Below, in pieces: positions 10,159-21,599 of a DNA stretch of 64,000 bases. The stretch spans positions 16,208-80,207 of the forward strand of contig JAGFBZ010001901.1 in assembly GCA_018398805.1 (NCBI GenBank), read 5' to 3'. Source of the stretch: Hirundichthys speculiger (taxonomy: Eukaryota; Chordata; Actinopteri; Beloniformes; Exocoetidae). Position numbers and translations under genes: made by a program. Under the pieces are notes generated by a model that saw nothing but the letters and a program-made list of their open reading frames with translations, made no database searches and was not told the origin of the DNA. How positions within the stretch are numbered: position 1 is the first letter of the stretch; the number at the start of each line of letters is the position of its first letter.

Positions 10159-11952
10159 AGAGCTTTCTTGGAGGCTTTGACCACTGGCAGCAGCCTCAGT
10201 AGAGCCTCCTCTGAAGCAGAGTATTTCTTCAGGTCAAACACCTCCAGATCTTTCTCTGATGACAGTAAGATGAAGACCAGAGCTGACCACTGAGCAGGAG
10301 ACAGTTGATCTGTGGAGAGACGTCCTGAACTCAGGGACTGTTGGATCTCCTCCACCAGAGAACGATCATTCAGTTCTTCCAGACAGTGGGACAGATTGAT
10401 GCTTTTTCTGTAGGAGGATTTTCATTGATCTTCTCTTTGATGTATTGAACTGTTTCCAGACTGGTCAGTGAAGTTCTTCCTTTTGGTGTCAGAAGACCTC
10501 GTAGGAGAGTCTGATTGTTCTGCAGTGAAAGACCCAGGAGGAACCGGAGGAACAAGTCCAGGTGACCATTTGGACTCTCTAAGGCCTTGTCTACAGCAGT
10601 CTGGTAGAAATGTGTCTCTGCATCTTCCTTGTGTCTTGTTTCAGAAACCTGAGAGGTTGTTGGATCTTCCAGCAGGTTGACACCAGAGTTGATGAAGGTC
10701 AGATGGACATGAAGAGCAGCCAGAAACTCCTGAACACTCAGATGGACGAAGCAGAAAATCTTCTCTTGGTAAAGACCGCTCACCTCTTTGAAGATCTGTG
10801 TGAACACTCCTGAGTACACTGAGGCTTCTGTGATATTGATGCCACACTCTGTCAGATCTTCCTCATAGAAGATCAGGTTTCCTTTCTCCAGCTGCTCAAA
10901 AGCCAGTTTTCCCAGAGACTCAATCATCTTCCTGCTCTCTGGACTCCAGTGTTGATCTGTCTCAGTTCCTCCATCATACTTGACCTTCTTCAGTTTGGTC
11001 TGAACTACCAGGAAGTGGATGTACATCTCAGTCAGGGTCTTGGGCAGATCTCCTCTGTCTCTGGTTTTCATCATATTCTCCAGAACTGTAGCAGTGATCC
11101 AGCAGAAGACTGGAATGCAAAACATGATGTGGAGGCTTCGTGATGTCTTGATGTGGGAGATGATCCTGCTGGATTGCTGCTCATCTCTGAACCTCTTCCT
11201 GAAGTACTCCTCCTTCTGTGGGTCAGTGAACCCTCTGACTTCTGTCACCATGTCAACACACTCAGGAGGAATCTGATTGGCTGCTGCAGGTCGTGTGGTT
11301 ATCCAGACACGAGCAGAAGGAAGCAGTTTTCCCCTGATGAGGTTCGTCAGCAGCACATCCACTGAGGTGGATGTTTTAGGGTCGGTCAGGATCTCATTGT
11401 TGTGGAAGTCCAGAGGAAGTCGACACTCATCCAGACCATTAAAGATGAACACAACCTGGAACTTTTCAAACCTGTAGATTTTCTTGGTTTCAGAAAAGAA
11501 CAGATGAACAAGTTCCACCAAGCTGAAGCTTCTCTCTTTCAGCACATTCAGCTCTCTGAAAGCAAATGGAAAAATAAACTGGATGTTCTGGTTGGCATTT
11601 CCTTCAGCCCAGTCCAGGGTGAACTTCTGTGTTAAGACTGTTTTCCCAATGCCAGCTTCTCCCTTTGTCATCACTGTTCTGATTGGTTCATCTCTCCCAG
11701 GTGGGGGTTTGAAGATGTCTTCATATCTGATTGTCATTTCTGGTCTGTCTGGTTTCCATGTTATGTTTTGAAACTGTCTGATTCGGTGTTTATCAGTGAC
11801 TTCTAAAGCTCGTCCTTCTGTGATGTAGATCTCTGTGTAGATCTCATTGAGGAGAATTTGCTTTCCTAACTTAGGAATTCCCTCAAACACAAACTTGAAC
11901 TTGTCCTTCAGTTTAGATTTGAATTTTTGTTGACAGACTTCAGCAGAGGCAT
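10159..11952 (-). CDS. Gene 1 exon: FISNA-NACHT, frameshifted
   Basis: This 1794-nt exon encodes FISNA ([20 protein letters not shown]) and then NACHT: P-loop [19 protein letters not shown], the Walker B region [15 protein letters not shown], and the downstream [13 protein letters not shown] sensor. The winged-helix part follows, and the exon would end KKAL. NACHT binds ATP/dATP for oligomerisation. The first Walker B Asp is Asn here (codon 11440-11438). The T5 run at 10403-10407 is one T shorter than in gene 2. Reading therefore ends at a stop near 10370, and the last 70 codons (from about 10355) lie in another frame. The exon starts after TTATTTAG and ends at GTAAGT. Confidence 0.92.
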
Positions 11953-12158
11953 CTAAATAAACAAGGAATAAAGGAATAAATACCAGTTTTATAAAGAACA
12001 CAAAATCATTTAATTGACCTTAAGTATCATTATTTAATATACATTGATCAGCTATAACATTTTGACAAGCCACTTAATATTGAGTAAGGTCCCTTTTCCC
12101 TGAGTCTCCATGGATTGGGGTTGCTTCTCTAAATTTCTATCAGGTCACATTAGACTGG

Positions 12159-13380
12159 TACGCTATATTGCCAATAGTATTCACTCACCTGTCTTGACTC
12201 ACATCTGAGCTTTATTTCATCTCATTCCTAATCAATATGACGTGGCTCCATCTTTGCAGCTAGAACAGCTTCAACTCTTCTGGGAAGGCTGTTCACAAGG
12301 TTTAGGAGTGTGTTTATGGGGATTTTTGTCCATTCTTCCAGAAGAACATTTGTGAGGTCAAACATTGATGTTGGACCAGAAGGTCTGGTTCTCAGTCTCT
12401 GCTCTAATTCATCCCAAAGGTCTTCTATCAGGTTGAGGTCAGGACTCTATGCAGACCAGTCAAGTTCATCCACACCAGACTCTTCCATCCATGTCTTTAT
12501 GGACCTTGCTTTGTGCACTGGTGCACAGTCATGTTGGAAGAGGAAGGGTCCAGCTCAAACTGTTCCCACAAAGTTGGGAGCATGGAATTGTCCAAAATGT
12601 CTTGGTCTGCTGAAGCATTCAGAGTTCCTTTCACTGGAACTAAGGGACCAAGCCCAGCTCCTGAAAAACAACCCCACACCATAATCCCCTCCACCAAACT
12701 TTACACTTGGATCAATGCAGTCAGACAAGTACCGTTCTCCTGGTAACCACCAAACCCAGACTCTTCCATCAGATTACCAGATGGAGAAGTGCGATTCTTC
12801 ACTCCAGAGAACATTCCTCCACTACTCTAGAGTCCAGTGGTGGCTGCATTACACCACTGCATCTGACGCTTTCCATTGTTCTTGGTGATGTCTGGATTGG
12901 ATGCAGCTGCTTCACCATGGAAACCCATTCATGAAGCTTTCTGCACTGTTGTTGAGCTAATCTGAAGGCCACATGAAGTTTGGAGGTCTGTAGTGATTGA
13001 CTCTGCAGAAAGTTGGTGACCTCTTCACACTATGTTCTTCAGCATCCTCTGATCCGCCCCCTCAGTTTACCTGTCCTACCATTTCATGGCTGACTTGCTG
13101 TCATTTCCAAACACTTCCATTTCCTCATAATACAGCTGACAGTTGACTGGAATATTTAGAAATTTTACCACTGCATTTGTTGCACAGGTGTCATCCTATC
13201 ACAGTTCCATGCTGGAATTCACTGAGTTCCTGAGAGCGACCCATTCTTTCACTAATGTTTGTAGAAACAGTCTGCATGTCTAGGTGTTTAATTTTATACA
13301 ACTGTGGCCATGGAAGTGATTGGAACACCTGATCTGATCATTTGGATGGGTGAGCAAATACTTTTGGCAACATAGTGTAT
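12159..13380 (-). mobile_element. Tc1-like DNA transposon, degenerate
   Basis: The ends are GCTATATTGCCAATAGTATT on the left and AATACTTTTGGCAACATAGT on the right, the usual teleost Tc1 type. A minus-strand frame at 12497-12697 reads [20 protein letters not shown], the diagnostic block of Tc1 transposases. Frames are broken elsewhere, so it is inactive. It sits in the intron upstream of the gene 1 NACHT exon and is absent from gene 2. Confidence 0.85.
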
Positions 13381-13699
13381 CTCAGAAGAGAGTGAACACC
13401 CCAGACTATTTAATTTTTCTTCCTGAAACTCTTTTTCAGCAAGCCTTGGTGGTTGGTTTCTCATTATTGTGGCATTTAACAAAATGAAATAATTTTGTTA
13501 ATCCTGACTGACCTGAAACAGGAGACGTTTAGTCTGATTTGACTTCAGACAGTGAGACAGAAAATGAAAAGTGTGTTTTTGCACAGTGTATGTAAACTTG
13601 TAGCTTCAACTGTAACATCTTAAAAATGACAGATTTTATCCCTTTGTGTAGCTTTTATCACCTTTCACTTTTCAACCAAATTTAGATGTCGATGGACAT

Positions 13700-14139
13700 C
13701 TTCACGTAGATGAAAGTATACGGCCGTCTTGGACTTTTCAACCTTTTGCTATATTTCAGGCTTCAAACATAAAGATATAAAATGTCCATTTTTTTTGTCA
13801 AGAATCAACAAGTGGGACACAATTGTGAAGATTGTGATTTTTAGAAACTGATCATTTATGTCCGGCATCCTTCGTGACGGCGAAGAGCTTTCTTTTGCTG
13901 CTATAGACCAACTTCTTGGAGCACAACACACTAAATCAAGTACCAGGCTTCCTTATCTTCTGGCAGCAGCTCCCAAACGCTTCTCCGTCCCTGCCCTTTT
14001 CCTCTGTCCAGGCCCAGCACCACTTAAATTTTGCCTCCATTCTTCTGATTGGGGGAGAAATGTTTTATGTTTGAAGCCTGAAATGTGGCAAAAGGTTGAA
14101 AAGTTCAAGGTGGCTGAATACTTTCACAAGGCACTGTAT
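13700..14139. mobile_element. ISL2EU-like MITE
   Basis: Long inverted ends: GACTTTTCAACCTTTTGCTA at 13732 mirrors AAAGGTTGAAAAGTTCAAGG near 14090-14110. The right end reads GAATACTTTCACAAGGCACT, the fish ISL2EU-type terminus as I remember it. The ORF at 13858-14244 inside it has no recognisable domain. Confidence 0.55.
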
Positions 14140-14299
14140 TTGAATTATACAAATTTTATTGAGGTTGAAAGGACTGGAATCAAGTTAACCCCAAGGTCAA
14201 AAAATGTTCTAACCCTAGATGTTCAGAGGAACATCCAGGATTAGACATTAGACATAAAGTAAGAGTGACTAGATTGAGATGGTTTGGACACATTGAGAG

Positions 14300-15335
14300 A
14301 CCTTTGGACACCTTTCATAGAAGGATGCTGGAGATGCCCTCTGCCCGTCTCACCACCAGGGGGAGCAGGGCCTTCAGCTGTTCTGCTCCCCGGCTCTGGA
14401 ACTCACTTCCACCAGGAAATAGAAATTTGGGGTGAATTCCAATTCCTCCCTTAACCCTCAATCTCAACCCTCAGTCTCAAAAATGCGTGCTCCCGCTAAG
14501 GGCGAGTGCTGTCCCGATTCTTAGCAAGTCAAATTGAGGGACGAGTTTGAGGGCTGTATCGCACTCAAAATTGAGATTTTCCGACACCACCCTTGGTAGT
14601 AAGGGCTATCTAGAAGGCATTGGGTAATTTAGCCAAGACATCTTCGAAAAGGATGGTGACAAAAAAAAAGCTAACAACAAACGTAAGTATCTTCGTATAT
14701 CTTAAAGTTATAAATGTTACAAGACCGTTTTATTGTCTTTGAGATTTTTTTCATGGATTAACATCGTTGTTGCGTAACATTTATTTTTTTACTTTACGAT
14801 GTTTGCTGCTGGACCAGCGGTCCCGGACCGGGACTGGCCCGATCGGCGGCGGCCGGCGGTCCCGGTCGCAGTCGGCGGCGGCTGGCGGTCCCGGTCGGCG
14901 GCAGCCGGCGGTCCTGCCCGGCTTCACGTTACTTGTATACCTTGATGTGTAGCGACGGAGGACTGAATAATATATCCTCTATTGTGTTATTTGCTAATAT
15001 TATTTAGAGAATATATATATCCCTGTCATTTCAGGAAATACAGAGACAACACGGGCTCTGATACATTTCAGTCTGAAGACATAACTGCACTCAAGGGGTG
15101 TCCCATTTCTAAGTCACGAGATAACCCTTACACTTACTTTTGAGGGTTAAGATTGAGGGCCAAAAATTGAGGGTTAAGGGCGAGGGTTGAGATTGAGGGT
15201 TAAGAGAGGAATTGGAATTCACCCTTGGACTCACTCCCTCTGTTCAAATCCTCACTCAAATCTGTTTAAATCGGCTTTTTCACTGTTCTAACCACTGTGC
15301 TTTCAAATTTTAACCTGTCTCCTCTAGGCCTGTGT
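14300..15335 (+). mobile_element. LINE 3' end split by a MITE
   Basis: Reads SARLTTRGSRAFSCSAPRLW and NSLPP up to 14428, then continues after 15226 as DSLPLFKSSLK. This is the C-terminal end of a fish L2/CR1-type reverse transcriptase polyprotein. The 14430-15225 element interrupts it exactly. Confidence 0.65.
14430..15225. mobile_element. DNA transposon MITE with GC-rich core
   Basis: Terminal inverted repeats GGGTGAATTCCAATTCCTC and GAGGAATTGGAATTCACCC are perfect over 19 bases and continue imperfectly through CTTAACCCTCAAT-type repeats. The centre at about 14815-14920 is strongly GC-rich with CGG repeats. There is no transposase. I cannot assign the superfamily. Confidence 0.75.
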
Positions 15336-15389
15336 TTTTATATATTTATTGTATTGTAAAATGTATTATTATTATTATTTTTTTTTTTA

Positions 15390-15562
15390 GGCTCTAGTGG
15401 CCTTTATTGAATGTAGGGAGACAAGAAGGGGGGCAGAGAGAATGGGGAAGACACGTGGGAAAGAGTCGCCGAGCCGGGAATCGAACTCACAACCAGCCGC
15501 ACGAGGACCGTAGCCTCTGTATATGGCCGCCTGCCCTAACCACTGCGCCACTGGGGCGGCCA
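15390..15562 (-). mobile_element. tRNA-derived SINE
   Basis: On the minus strand the head reads CCAGTGGCGCAGTGGTTAGG (A-box-like), followed about 45 nt on by GTTGTGAGTTCGATTCCCGG (B box). The body is shared with 155-252. This RNA polymerase III promoter arrangement marks a tRNA-derived SINE rather than a functional tRNA. A T-run (A-tail on its own strand) lies at 15380-15389. Confidence 0.8.
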
Positions 15563-15922
15563 GTAAAATGTATTATTATTGTTATTATTATTATGCAGCT
15601 GCCAGGCAGGAGAAAAAAAGAAGAAGACCAGAGAGGCATCTTAATGTGCAGAAAGACGATATGGAGTTAGCTGGTGTGACAGAGGAAGATGCAGAAGACA
15701 GGAAGAGATGGAAAAGAGTCATCTGCTCTGGTGACCATTCAAGGAAAAATATGAAAGAACTGTCAATTGTACTTAATTAAGGATTAATAAAGTGCTATCT
15801 CATCTAAGAAGGTAAACACCTTTAGTAGTTTTAATGTTATAGCTGATCTGTGAATGCTGGTCTGTCTTTTCAGACGTTGTGGATAATTTATCTAACAGGT
15901 TAAATCTTTACAGAAATCTTAC

Positions 15923-16145
15923 TGTTCTCCAGACGATCAACCAGCTCCTCCTGATTCATTCTCTTCAGGAAGTTCAGAGTGATCTTCAGAAATGACTCTC
16001 GGCTCATCTGTTCTTCATCCTTGTCCTCCAACCCTACCACATCCTTCTTTTGATTCTCTGAGCATTCTGGGTAATTTGTTTCCAGAGTCTTCTTGATCCT
16101 CTTGAGTTCGTTCTTCACAAAAGTAATCATGTTGTCCTCCAGAAG
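15923..16145 (-). CDS. Gene 1 exon: N-terminal helical segment
   Basis: Encodes LLEDNMITFVKNELKRIKKT, then a charged stretch, and then ESFLKITLNFLKRM and EELVDRLEN. This is the conserved helical, death-fold-like segment that precedes FISNA in fish NLR-C proteins. It is 223 nt, phase compatible with the NACHT exon (A|AT), with acceptor TTCCAG and donor GTAAGA. Confidence 0.88.
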
Positions 16146-16292
16146 CTGGAACAGAAGATCATGTGAATGATACAGACTAAAATCATGGAGACAAACATCA
16201 GATCCATGTTGAGAGACAGTTTACTGTTCTACAACAGCAGCACTGAGATGACCATCAACAGAACATGCAGAAGTAGTTGTACATGTACAGAC

Positions 16293-16369
16293 ATTGAATA
16301 TGGAGTCCAGATCTGTTTGATGCTGGTGGGCAGATGAACCACTGGGAGGCTCTGAGATGCTGCTGGTCT
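16293..16369 (-). CDS. Gene 1 exon: short linker exon (SISEPPSGSSAHQHQ)
   Basis: Encodes TSSISEPPSGSSAHQHQTDL and DSIFN. It is the counterpart of gene 2 exon 49239-49161, which is 79 nt; here it is 77 nt from acceptor CTCCACAG to donor GTCTGT. Its entry phase differs from the phase left by the regular N-terminal repeat exons. It matches only if the 92-nt exon 21691-21600 is included. Confidence 0.8.
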
Positions 16370-16539
16370 CTGTGGAGGAATCATGAAGAATCAGTTCACA
16401 TCTTGTCTGTCCACACAGAGACAAACACAAGGTCACGGTCCAAACTCTTCATGTTCAAACTGCTCAGTAAAAATTAGAAATGACAAATAGAATTCATGTT
16501 GAGAAAAAATAACACTGATATAGCTGATATTGATGAAAA

Positions 16540-18035
16540 CTGAACCAGAACAAGACTGCAGGTCCAGACGGTGTCTGTCCCAGAGTTCTCAAGACCTGCT
16601 CATTGGAACTATGTCCGATTCTCCAGCACCTCTTCAACACCAGTTTGAGACAGAGAACAGTTCCTGTACTGTGGAAAACATCCTGCCTTGTTCCAGTGCC
16701 TAAAAAACCACAACCAGCTGAACCTAATGACTACAGGCCAGTTGCCCTGACATCTCACATCATGAAAGTCCTGGAGAGACTCTTACTGGCCCACCTCAAC
16801 AAGCAGGTCAGCACCTTTCAGGACCCATTACAGTTTGCATATCGTAATGGGCTTGAGGTTGAAGACGCCATCATCTACCTGCTTCACAGAGCCCACTCTC
16901 ATCTGGACCAATCAGGCAGCACTTTGAGGGTCATGTTCTTTGATTTCTCAAGTGCTTTTAATACAATTCAGCCTGCGTTGTTATGTGAGAAGCTCCATCA
17001 GTTCCAGGTGGATTCCTCCACAACCTCCTGGATTTATGACTACCTCACAAACAGACCACAGTTTGTGAGACCGAAAGGTTGTGTGTCTGAGATGGAGGTC
17101 AGCAGCATTGGAGCACCACAAGGAACTGTTCTCTCACCATTTCTCTTCACGCTCTACACCTCTGACTTCCAGTACAACTCTGAGTCCTGTCATCTGCAGA
17201 AATACTCTGATGACTCTGCAGTTGTTGGGTGTATCAGCAACGGACAGGAAGCAGAGTACAAAGAACTGATCTGTCAGTTTGTGAAATGGTGTAGTAACAA
17301 TCATCTCGTATTAAATACCAGCAAAACTAAGGAGATGATTGTCGACTTCAAGAGGAGCAAGAATCAACACAGCAGTGTTTCCATCCTGGGAAAGGAGGTG
17401 GAGGTGGTGGAGGAATACAAGTACCTTGGAGTTTAGCTTGACAACAGACTAGAGTGGGAATGCAACACAGAATACATCTACAAGAAAGGTCAGAGCAGAC
17501 TCTACTTTTTAAGAAAGCTGAGATCTTTTAATGTCTGCACCAAGATGTTGCACATCTTCTATAGGTCTGTTGTTGAAAGTGCAATCAGCTTTGCAGCCAT
17601 CTGCTGGGGCAGCAGCATCAGAACCAGAGACCTGAAGAGAATCAACAAACTGATCAGGAAAGCTGGATCTGTGCTGGGTGTAACTCTGGAGCCGCTGGAG
17701 CTGATTGTACAAAAAAGAATGCTGCACAAGCTGATGAAGATGATGAAGGACTCTTCACTCCCTCTCCATGAAGATGATGGAGGACTCTTCACACCCTCTC
17801 CACGACACAGTGATCAAACAACAGAGTGTGTTCAGTGAGAGGCTTCTTCAGGTCCGATACAGAAGTTCATTCCTGCCAGCAGCCATCAGCCTCCACAATA
17901 AGACATAGAACCTACTATTATTAATTCAATATTATTATTGCCGTCATTTATTTATTGTTGAAGAAAAAAAAAAGAGAAGAGCCCTTGCTATTTCCCTTTC
18001 TGGGGTGAATAAAGTATTTTTCATTTCATTCATTT
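16540..18035 (+). mobile_element. Rex1-type LINE, 5' truncated, reverse transcriptase nearly open
   Basis: A frame of 277 codons (16603-17436) reads PNDYRPVALTSHIMKVLERL, then DFSSAFNTIQP, GAPQGTVLSPFLFTLYTSDF and the catalytic YSDD box, then EEYKYLGV. One in-frame TAG at 17434 follows, and the same frame then continues through LDNRLEW to about 17830. The 3' end is GGGGTGAATAAAGTATTTTTC at about 18001-18021. It lacks the endonuclease half. It lies in the gene 1 intron upstream of the linker exon. Confidence 0.85.
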
Positions 18036-18039
18036 TCAT

Positions 18040-18620
18040 TCATTTTCAAACTGGCCTGTAATTGGTAAATAGAGTTTTCTCACCTGCTTTATAGATTGGT
18101 ATCACTTTTGCGATTTTCATTTTGGTGGGAAATGAACCCAGCTGGAATGAAAGGTTACATAAATGCACTAAAGGGTCTGCTATGACTATAACTACTTGTT
18201 AATTAAGGTCATTTAAATGTCATTACAATCTGTTTTTCGGACCACAGGACCAGGACATTAAAAAGGAGCTCTGGACGCCAGCAGCTCCTCAAGTACACCA
18301 GACTGCAGCGTCTGGTGTACTTGAAACTTGAATTTCCCCCTCAGGGATCAATAAAGTATATTTATTTGTTTGTTTGTGTGTTTGAAATTTTATTCTTAAA
18401 CTTGTTCACTGTGTCAGTTATTTCAGTTTTATCTGTGTCTCTCAAGAAGATAGTATCTGGATTTCGTTGTCCAAAATAATGTAACACACCTCCCCCTTGT
18501 GGCGGGGTTATCTCCTCCGTCAGTTTAGGCCCCACAAAGAATTTGTTGAAGCCTTCCACCACCTCATTTTTCTTATTGATCAACTTACCATCATCTATAA
18601 ATTCATCTGAAAAGCCAGAA
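18040..18620 (-). mobile_element. LINE fragment, minus strand
   Basis: Minus-strand frames read VVEGFNKFFVGPKLTEEITP with ITDTVNKFKNKIS, and further on MKIAKVIPIYKAGEKTLFTN with YRPV. These are the pre-RT and RT-1 blocks of a fish non-LTR element. Frames are interrupted by a plus-strand retroelement tail at about 18229-18360 (GATCAATAAAGTATATTTAT). Confidence 0.65.
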
Positions 18621-18836
18621 CTAGTTGTTTTAATTCTGATAACTGAGTGATTATATTCTCTGCACCCTTTATATTATTTTTATTTCATTCTTAATACTTT
18701 GTTATAGTAATCTTTCTTACATTTCCTGATTATGCCAGTTAGTTTATTTTGATATATTTTATACTTTATTTTTCTCGTAACACCTAGTTTTTACATCCAA
18801 ACTGATATAATGATGTTGTTGATCCTTTAATATTGT

Positions 18837-19036
18837 TCAAGGTCACAAGCCTCGTCTTCCAGCAGCTCTATTTTTTTCTCCTTCTCTACATTCTGGGCCT
18901 TGAGGGTTCTCACCTCCTCCATTAGTCCCATGATGGTTTTCTGCTGTGTGCTGACAGCAGCCATCTCTGCTGAGAGGAATTCTAGCACTTTCTTCATCTC
19001 CTCTATGTTAGAGGCAAAGTCCTTTTTCGGAGGCAT
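18837..19036 (-). mobile_element. LINE ORF1 N-terminus (coiled coil), truncated
   Basis: The frame starts MPPKKDFASNIEEMKKVLEF and continues in heptad-like form with Leu/Ile/Val spacing and many Lys and Glu. It resembles L1/Tx1-type ORF1 proteins. It is cut at 18837. It may belong to the same element as 18040-18620. Confidence 0.5.
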
Positions 19037-19287
19037 GTCATCGTTGGTATTTAATTAATTAATTGTTGTGACTTTTGGTTTAGTTTCTGTTTAGTTTAGT
19101 TACATTTCTAGTTAGTTTTAGAAATATTTGTAGCCTACTCAGCTACTCTCTAGCTGACCATGTTCACATGGCGGCCATCTTGAAACAAAAGTTCACCATC
19201 TTTATCATCTATTCATGAACCTTTTATTGTTTAACTCTGATATGTTCCTGAAAAAAGCATTAAACATGAGTCACTGGCAGATACAAC

Positions 19288-19945
19288 TAGAGATGTCCCG
19301 ATCCAGCATTTTTAACTTCCGATCCGATACCGATATTTATTTGTACTTCCGATCCCATACCGATATCTGCCGATAGTGATACCGGCCTATCTGAGCATGT
19401 ATTAAAGTTTTAAGTCATTTAACCAACTTTGTTGTCAGACTCATGCTGAATAGGGTTTTACTCCTGATAATAACTAGCCAGCTGAATTAGGTGCATTTGA
19501 ATAATACACATTGATTGGTAACGAGAAACTGACCTATTTATTCACCAAATCAACACAAAATAGACAAAATAATAAATAACAAACAGAAATGGCATCAGTA
19601 AACCACGGCTTTACAAGCCATAAGTGCAGATAATATTGTTAATTGTATTAAGCAAACACAACCCGAGTTTAACCGTCTATTAACAAGATTAGTACCTGTG
19701 CTTTGACACTGTTCAGTGGCAGTTTGTCACGATTCCCAAACGTCCCAAACGGGGGGGTGGGGGTGGTGAGGAGCTCGAGTTGTCTCGCGCGGGGAGCGGG
19801 GTGTTTGTGGCTGTGCACTGAGCCCGACAGAGAGAGAGTGAAACAGAGAGAAAAGCGCGGCTCGCGAGGCAGACAGCAGCCATCAGCGGCCAAGTGATCG
19901 CTTCAAACCTAGCGGTTTGAGTGCGCGTGAGTCGCTAAATCACCA
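19288..19945. mobile_element. hAT-like MITE, one end recognisable
   Basis: The left end AGAGATGTCCCGATCCAGC is followed by repeated CCGAT motifs (CCGATCCGATACCGATAT). The inside is partly GC-rich at 19740-19930. No matching right end was found, so it is truncated or decayed. Confidence 0.5.
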
Positions 19946-20131
19946 GAAAAAGTCTTTTCTTTTCTTTTCTTTAGGGACCAAAATGATGTCAATCAAATAG
20001 CCTTTGAATCACTTTGGTCTCTAACGAAACTTCACCCTCCTTATCATCTATTCATGAACCTTTTATTGTTTAACTCTGAGATGTTCCTGAAAAAAAGCAT
20101 TAAACATGAGTCACTGGCAGATACAACTCAC

Positions 20132-20239
20132 CTCTTTGCAGCAGAAGAACGTTTTCTTCTAAAAACAATAATAGGATCCTTTGACTGATCACTCTTGAAG
20201 GACACACAGCTGGATTCAGGTTCATGTTCAGGTTCATTC
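20132..20239 (-). CDS. Gene 1 exon: N-terminal repeat copy 6 (108 nt)
   Basis: Encodes NEPEHEPESSCVSFKSDQSK and DPIIVFRRKRSSAAKR in the normal phase. It is bounded by ATTCCAG and GTGAGT. If read after the 92-nt exon it would be shifted, but that frame is also free of stops. Confidence 0.8.
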
Positions 20240-20353
20240 CTGGAATAATGATGGTTTGGTTTTGTGAATGCTGAGGGGTCTATTATTAGATGGTAGACTA
20301 ACATGTAAACTTTCTTTAGGGACCACAATGATGCGAATCAAATGGGTTTTGAG

Positions 20354-21468
20354 TAGAGATGCACGATAACTGTTTTTTAAAACAGATACCGATAACTTTC
20401 AGCTCCTAAAGGCAGTTACCGATAACCGATAACATACACATATACCCAAGATCATTACATCAATACTATGAACTAAATCAAAAATAGTTTTGACTTTTTA
20501 AATGAACAGATTTTTTTTTTCCAGTAAAAAACTATTGGCAAGCCTCTCAAACATTTTCTTAAAGCTATCAAACAAACCTATTTGATATCTCACATTAACT
20601 TAAATAAGGTGCATTACTGACTGATATAAAAAATAAAGGCTCCTTGAACTGATGGAAATACATGCATCAGAATTATAAACTGAAAAAGATTAACATTTAA
20701 AGGATTTTGGCTGGTGGTTCCATTTAAATAATACCTTTAATTAAAGTAAATCAGGTTCAATAGTTTTTATTTTTAATCTCATGGAAGCTTTAGATGAGAG
20801 AGATGAGGGAGAGGAGATGGAGGGGAGACTGCTGATGGCTTGCGCACGTTAGCATTAGCTTCCGTTAGCTCACGTTAGCGCGATTTTAAAAACTCCATGG
20901 AAGTGATTGTTATGTTGTAGGTGGCCAATCGAGTTTTACGTATTAAAGCTTATGCTTCCCTCCTCGTAGAATTCGCTCGGAGGATTCGTCACAAATAAAC
21001 ACCAAACTATCTTCTTCTGAAACTTTAACGAAGTTCCACGCCGCCATGTTTGTTGTGATCAGCGCTGTGCTCCAGGCTGCATTCAAGGTGTAACGTAAAT
21101 TCCCACGTTTGCTAGTCGTTCTTTCAGCCTTTTCTATTTTTTTTCTTTTTTTTATGTGTAACATGTGGGAAAATACTGCAAATATCAATTAAAGTCAGCA
21201 ACTACCAAAATTATGACCAAGTTAACGAGTTGTTTTTTGGCATGAGGGGGTATTCTTGATTTTCCTTATTGAGTAATCGTTTTTCTGATTATGCCGACGT
21301 TACTTGAACACAACATTCACTGTCGGTTATTCAAGGCTCAGAGGGAGCGAGGCACTGTCGCGTTGACAGAAAAATATATGTTATCGGGGCTATTCATAGT
21401 GATATCGGACTTATCGGGATGAAGTCATAATTTCCTGTTATCGGCCCGATAGATATCGTGCACCCCTA
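20354..21468. mobile_element. hAT MITE, array copy 1 (1115 bp)
   Basis: Ends are TAGAGATGCACGATA and TATCGTGCACCCCTA. It is flanked by the exact 8-bp duplication GTTTTGAG at 20346-20353 and 21469-21476, the hAT signature. No transposase is present. Confidence 0.9.
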
Positions 21469-21599
21469 GTTTTGAGTCATTTTGGTAACTAATGAAAGTT
21501 CACCCTCATTATCATCTATTCATTAATCTTTTATTGTTTAACTCTGAAATGTTCCTTAAAAAAAGCATTAAACATGAGTCACTGGCAGATACAACTCAC

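Noticed and set aside
10468..11771. Series of plus-strand ORFs
   Set aside because: They are shadows of the gene 1 NACHT exon on the opposite strand; equivalents appear over 41373-42807 for gene 2.
13858..14244. 128-codon plus-strand ORF
   Set aside because: It lies inside an ISL2EU-like MITE and extends across its inverted end; no domain or conserved copy was seen.
15390..15562. Possible tRNA gene on the minus strand
   Set aside because: A and B boxes are present, but the sequence cannot form a normal tRNA and continues into a SINE body found elsewhere in the window.
16603..17436. 277-codon plus-strand ORF as a possible host gene
   Set aside because: The motifs (YSDD, GAPQGTVLSPFLF) are those of a Rex1 reverse transcriptase; it is a 5'-truncated LINE with a stop at 17434.
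19703..19897. Small ORFs in a GC-rich patch that might be a CpG island promoter
   Set aside because: The patch is interior to a decayed hAT-like MITE, is short, and has no nearby first exon of a recognised gene in a matching position.
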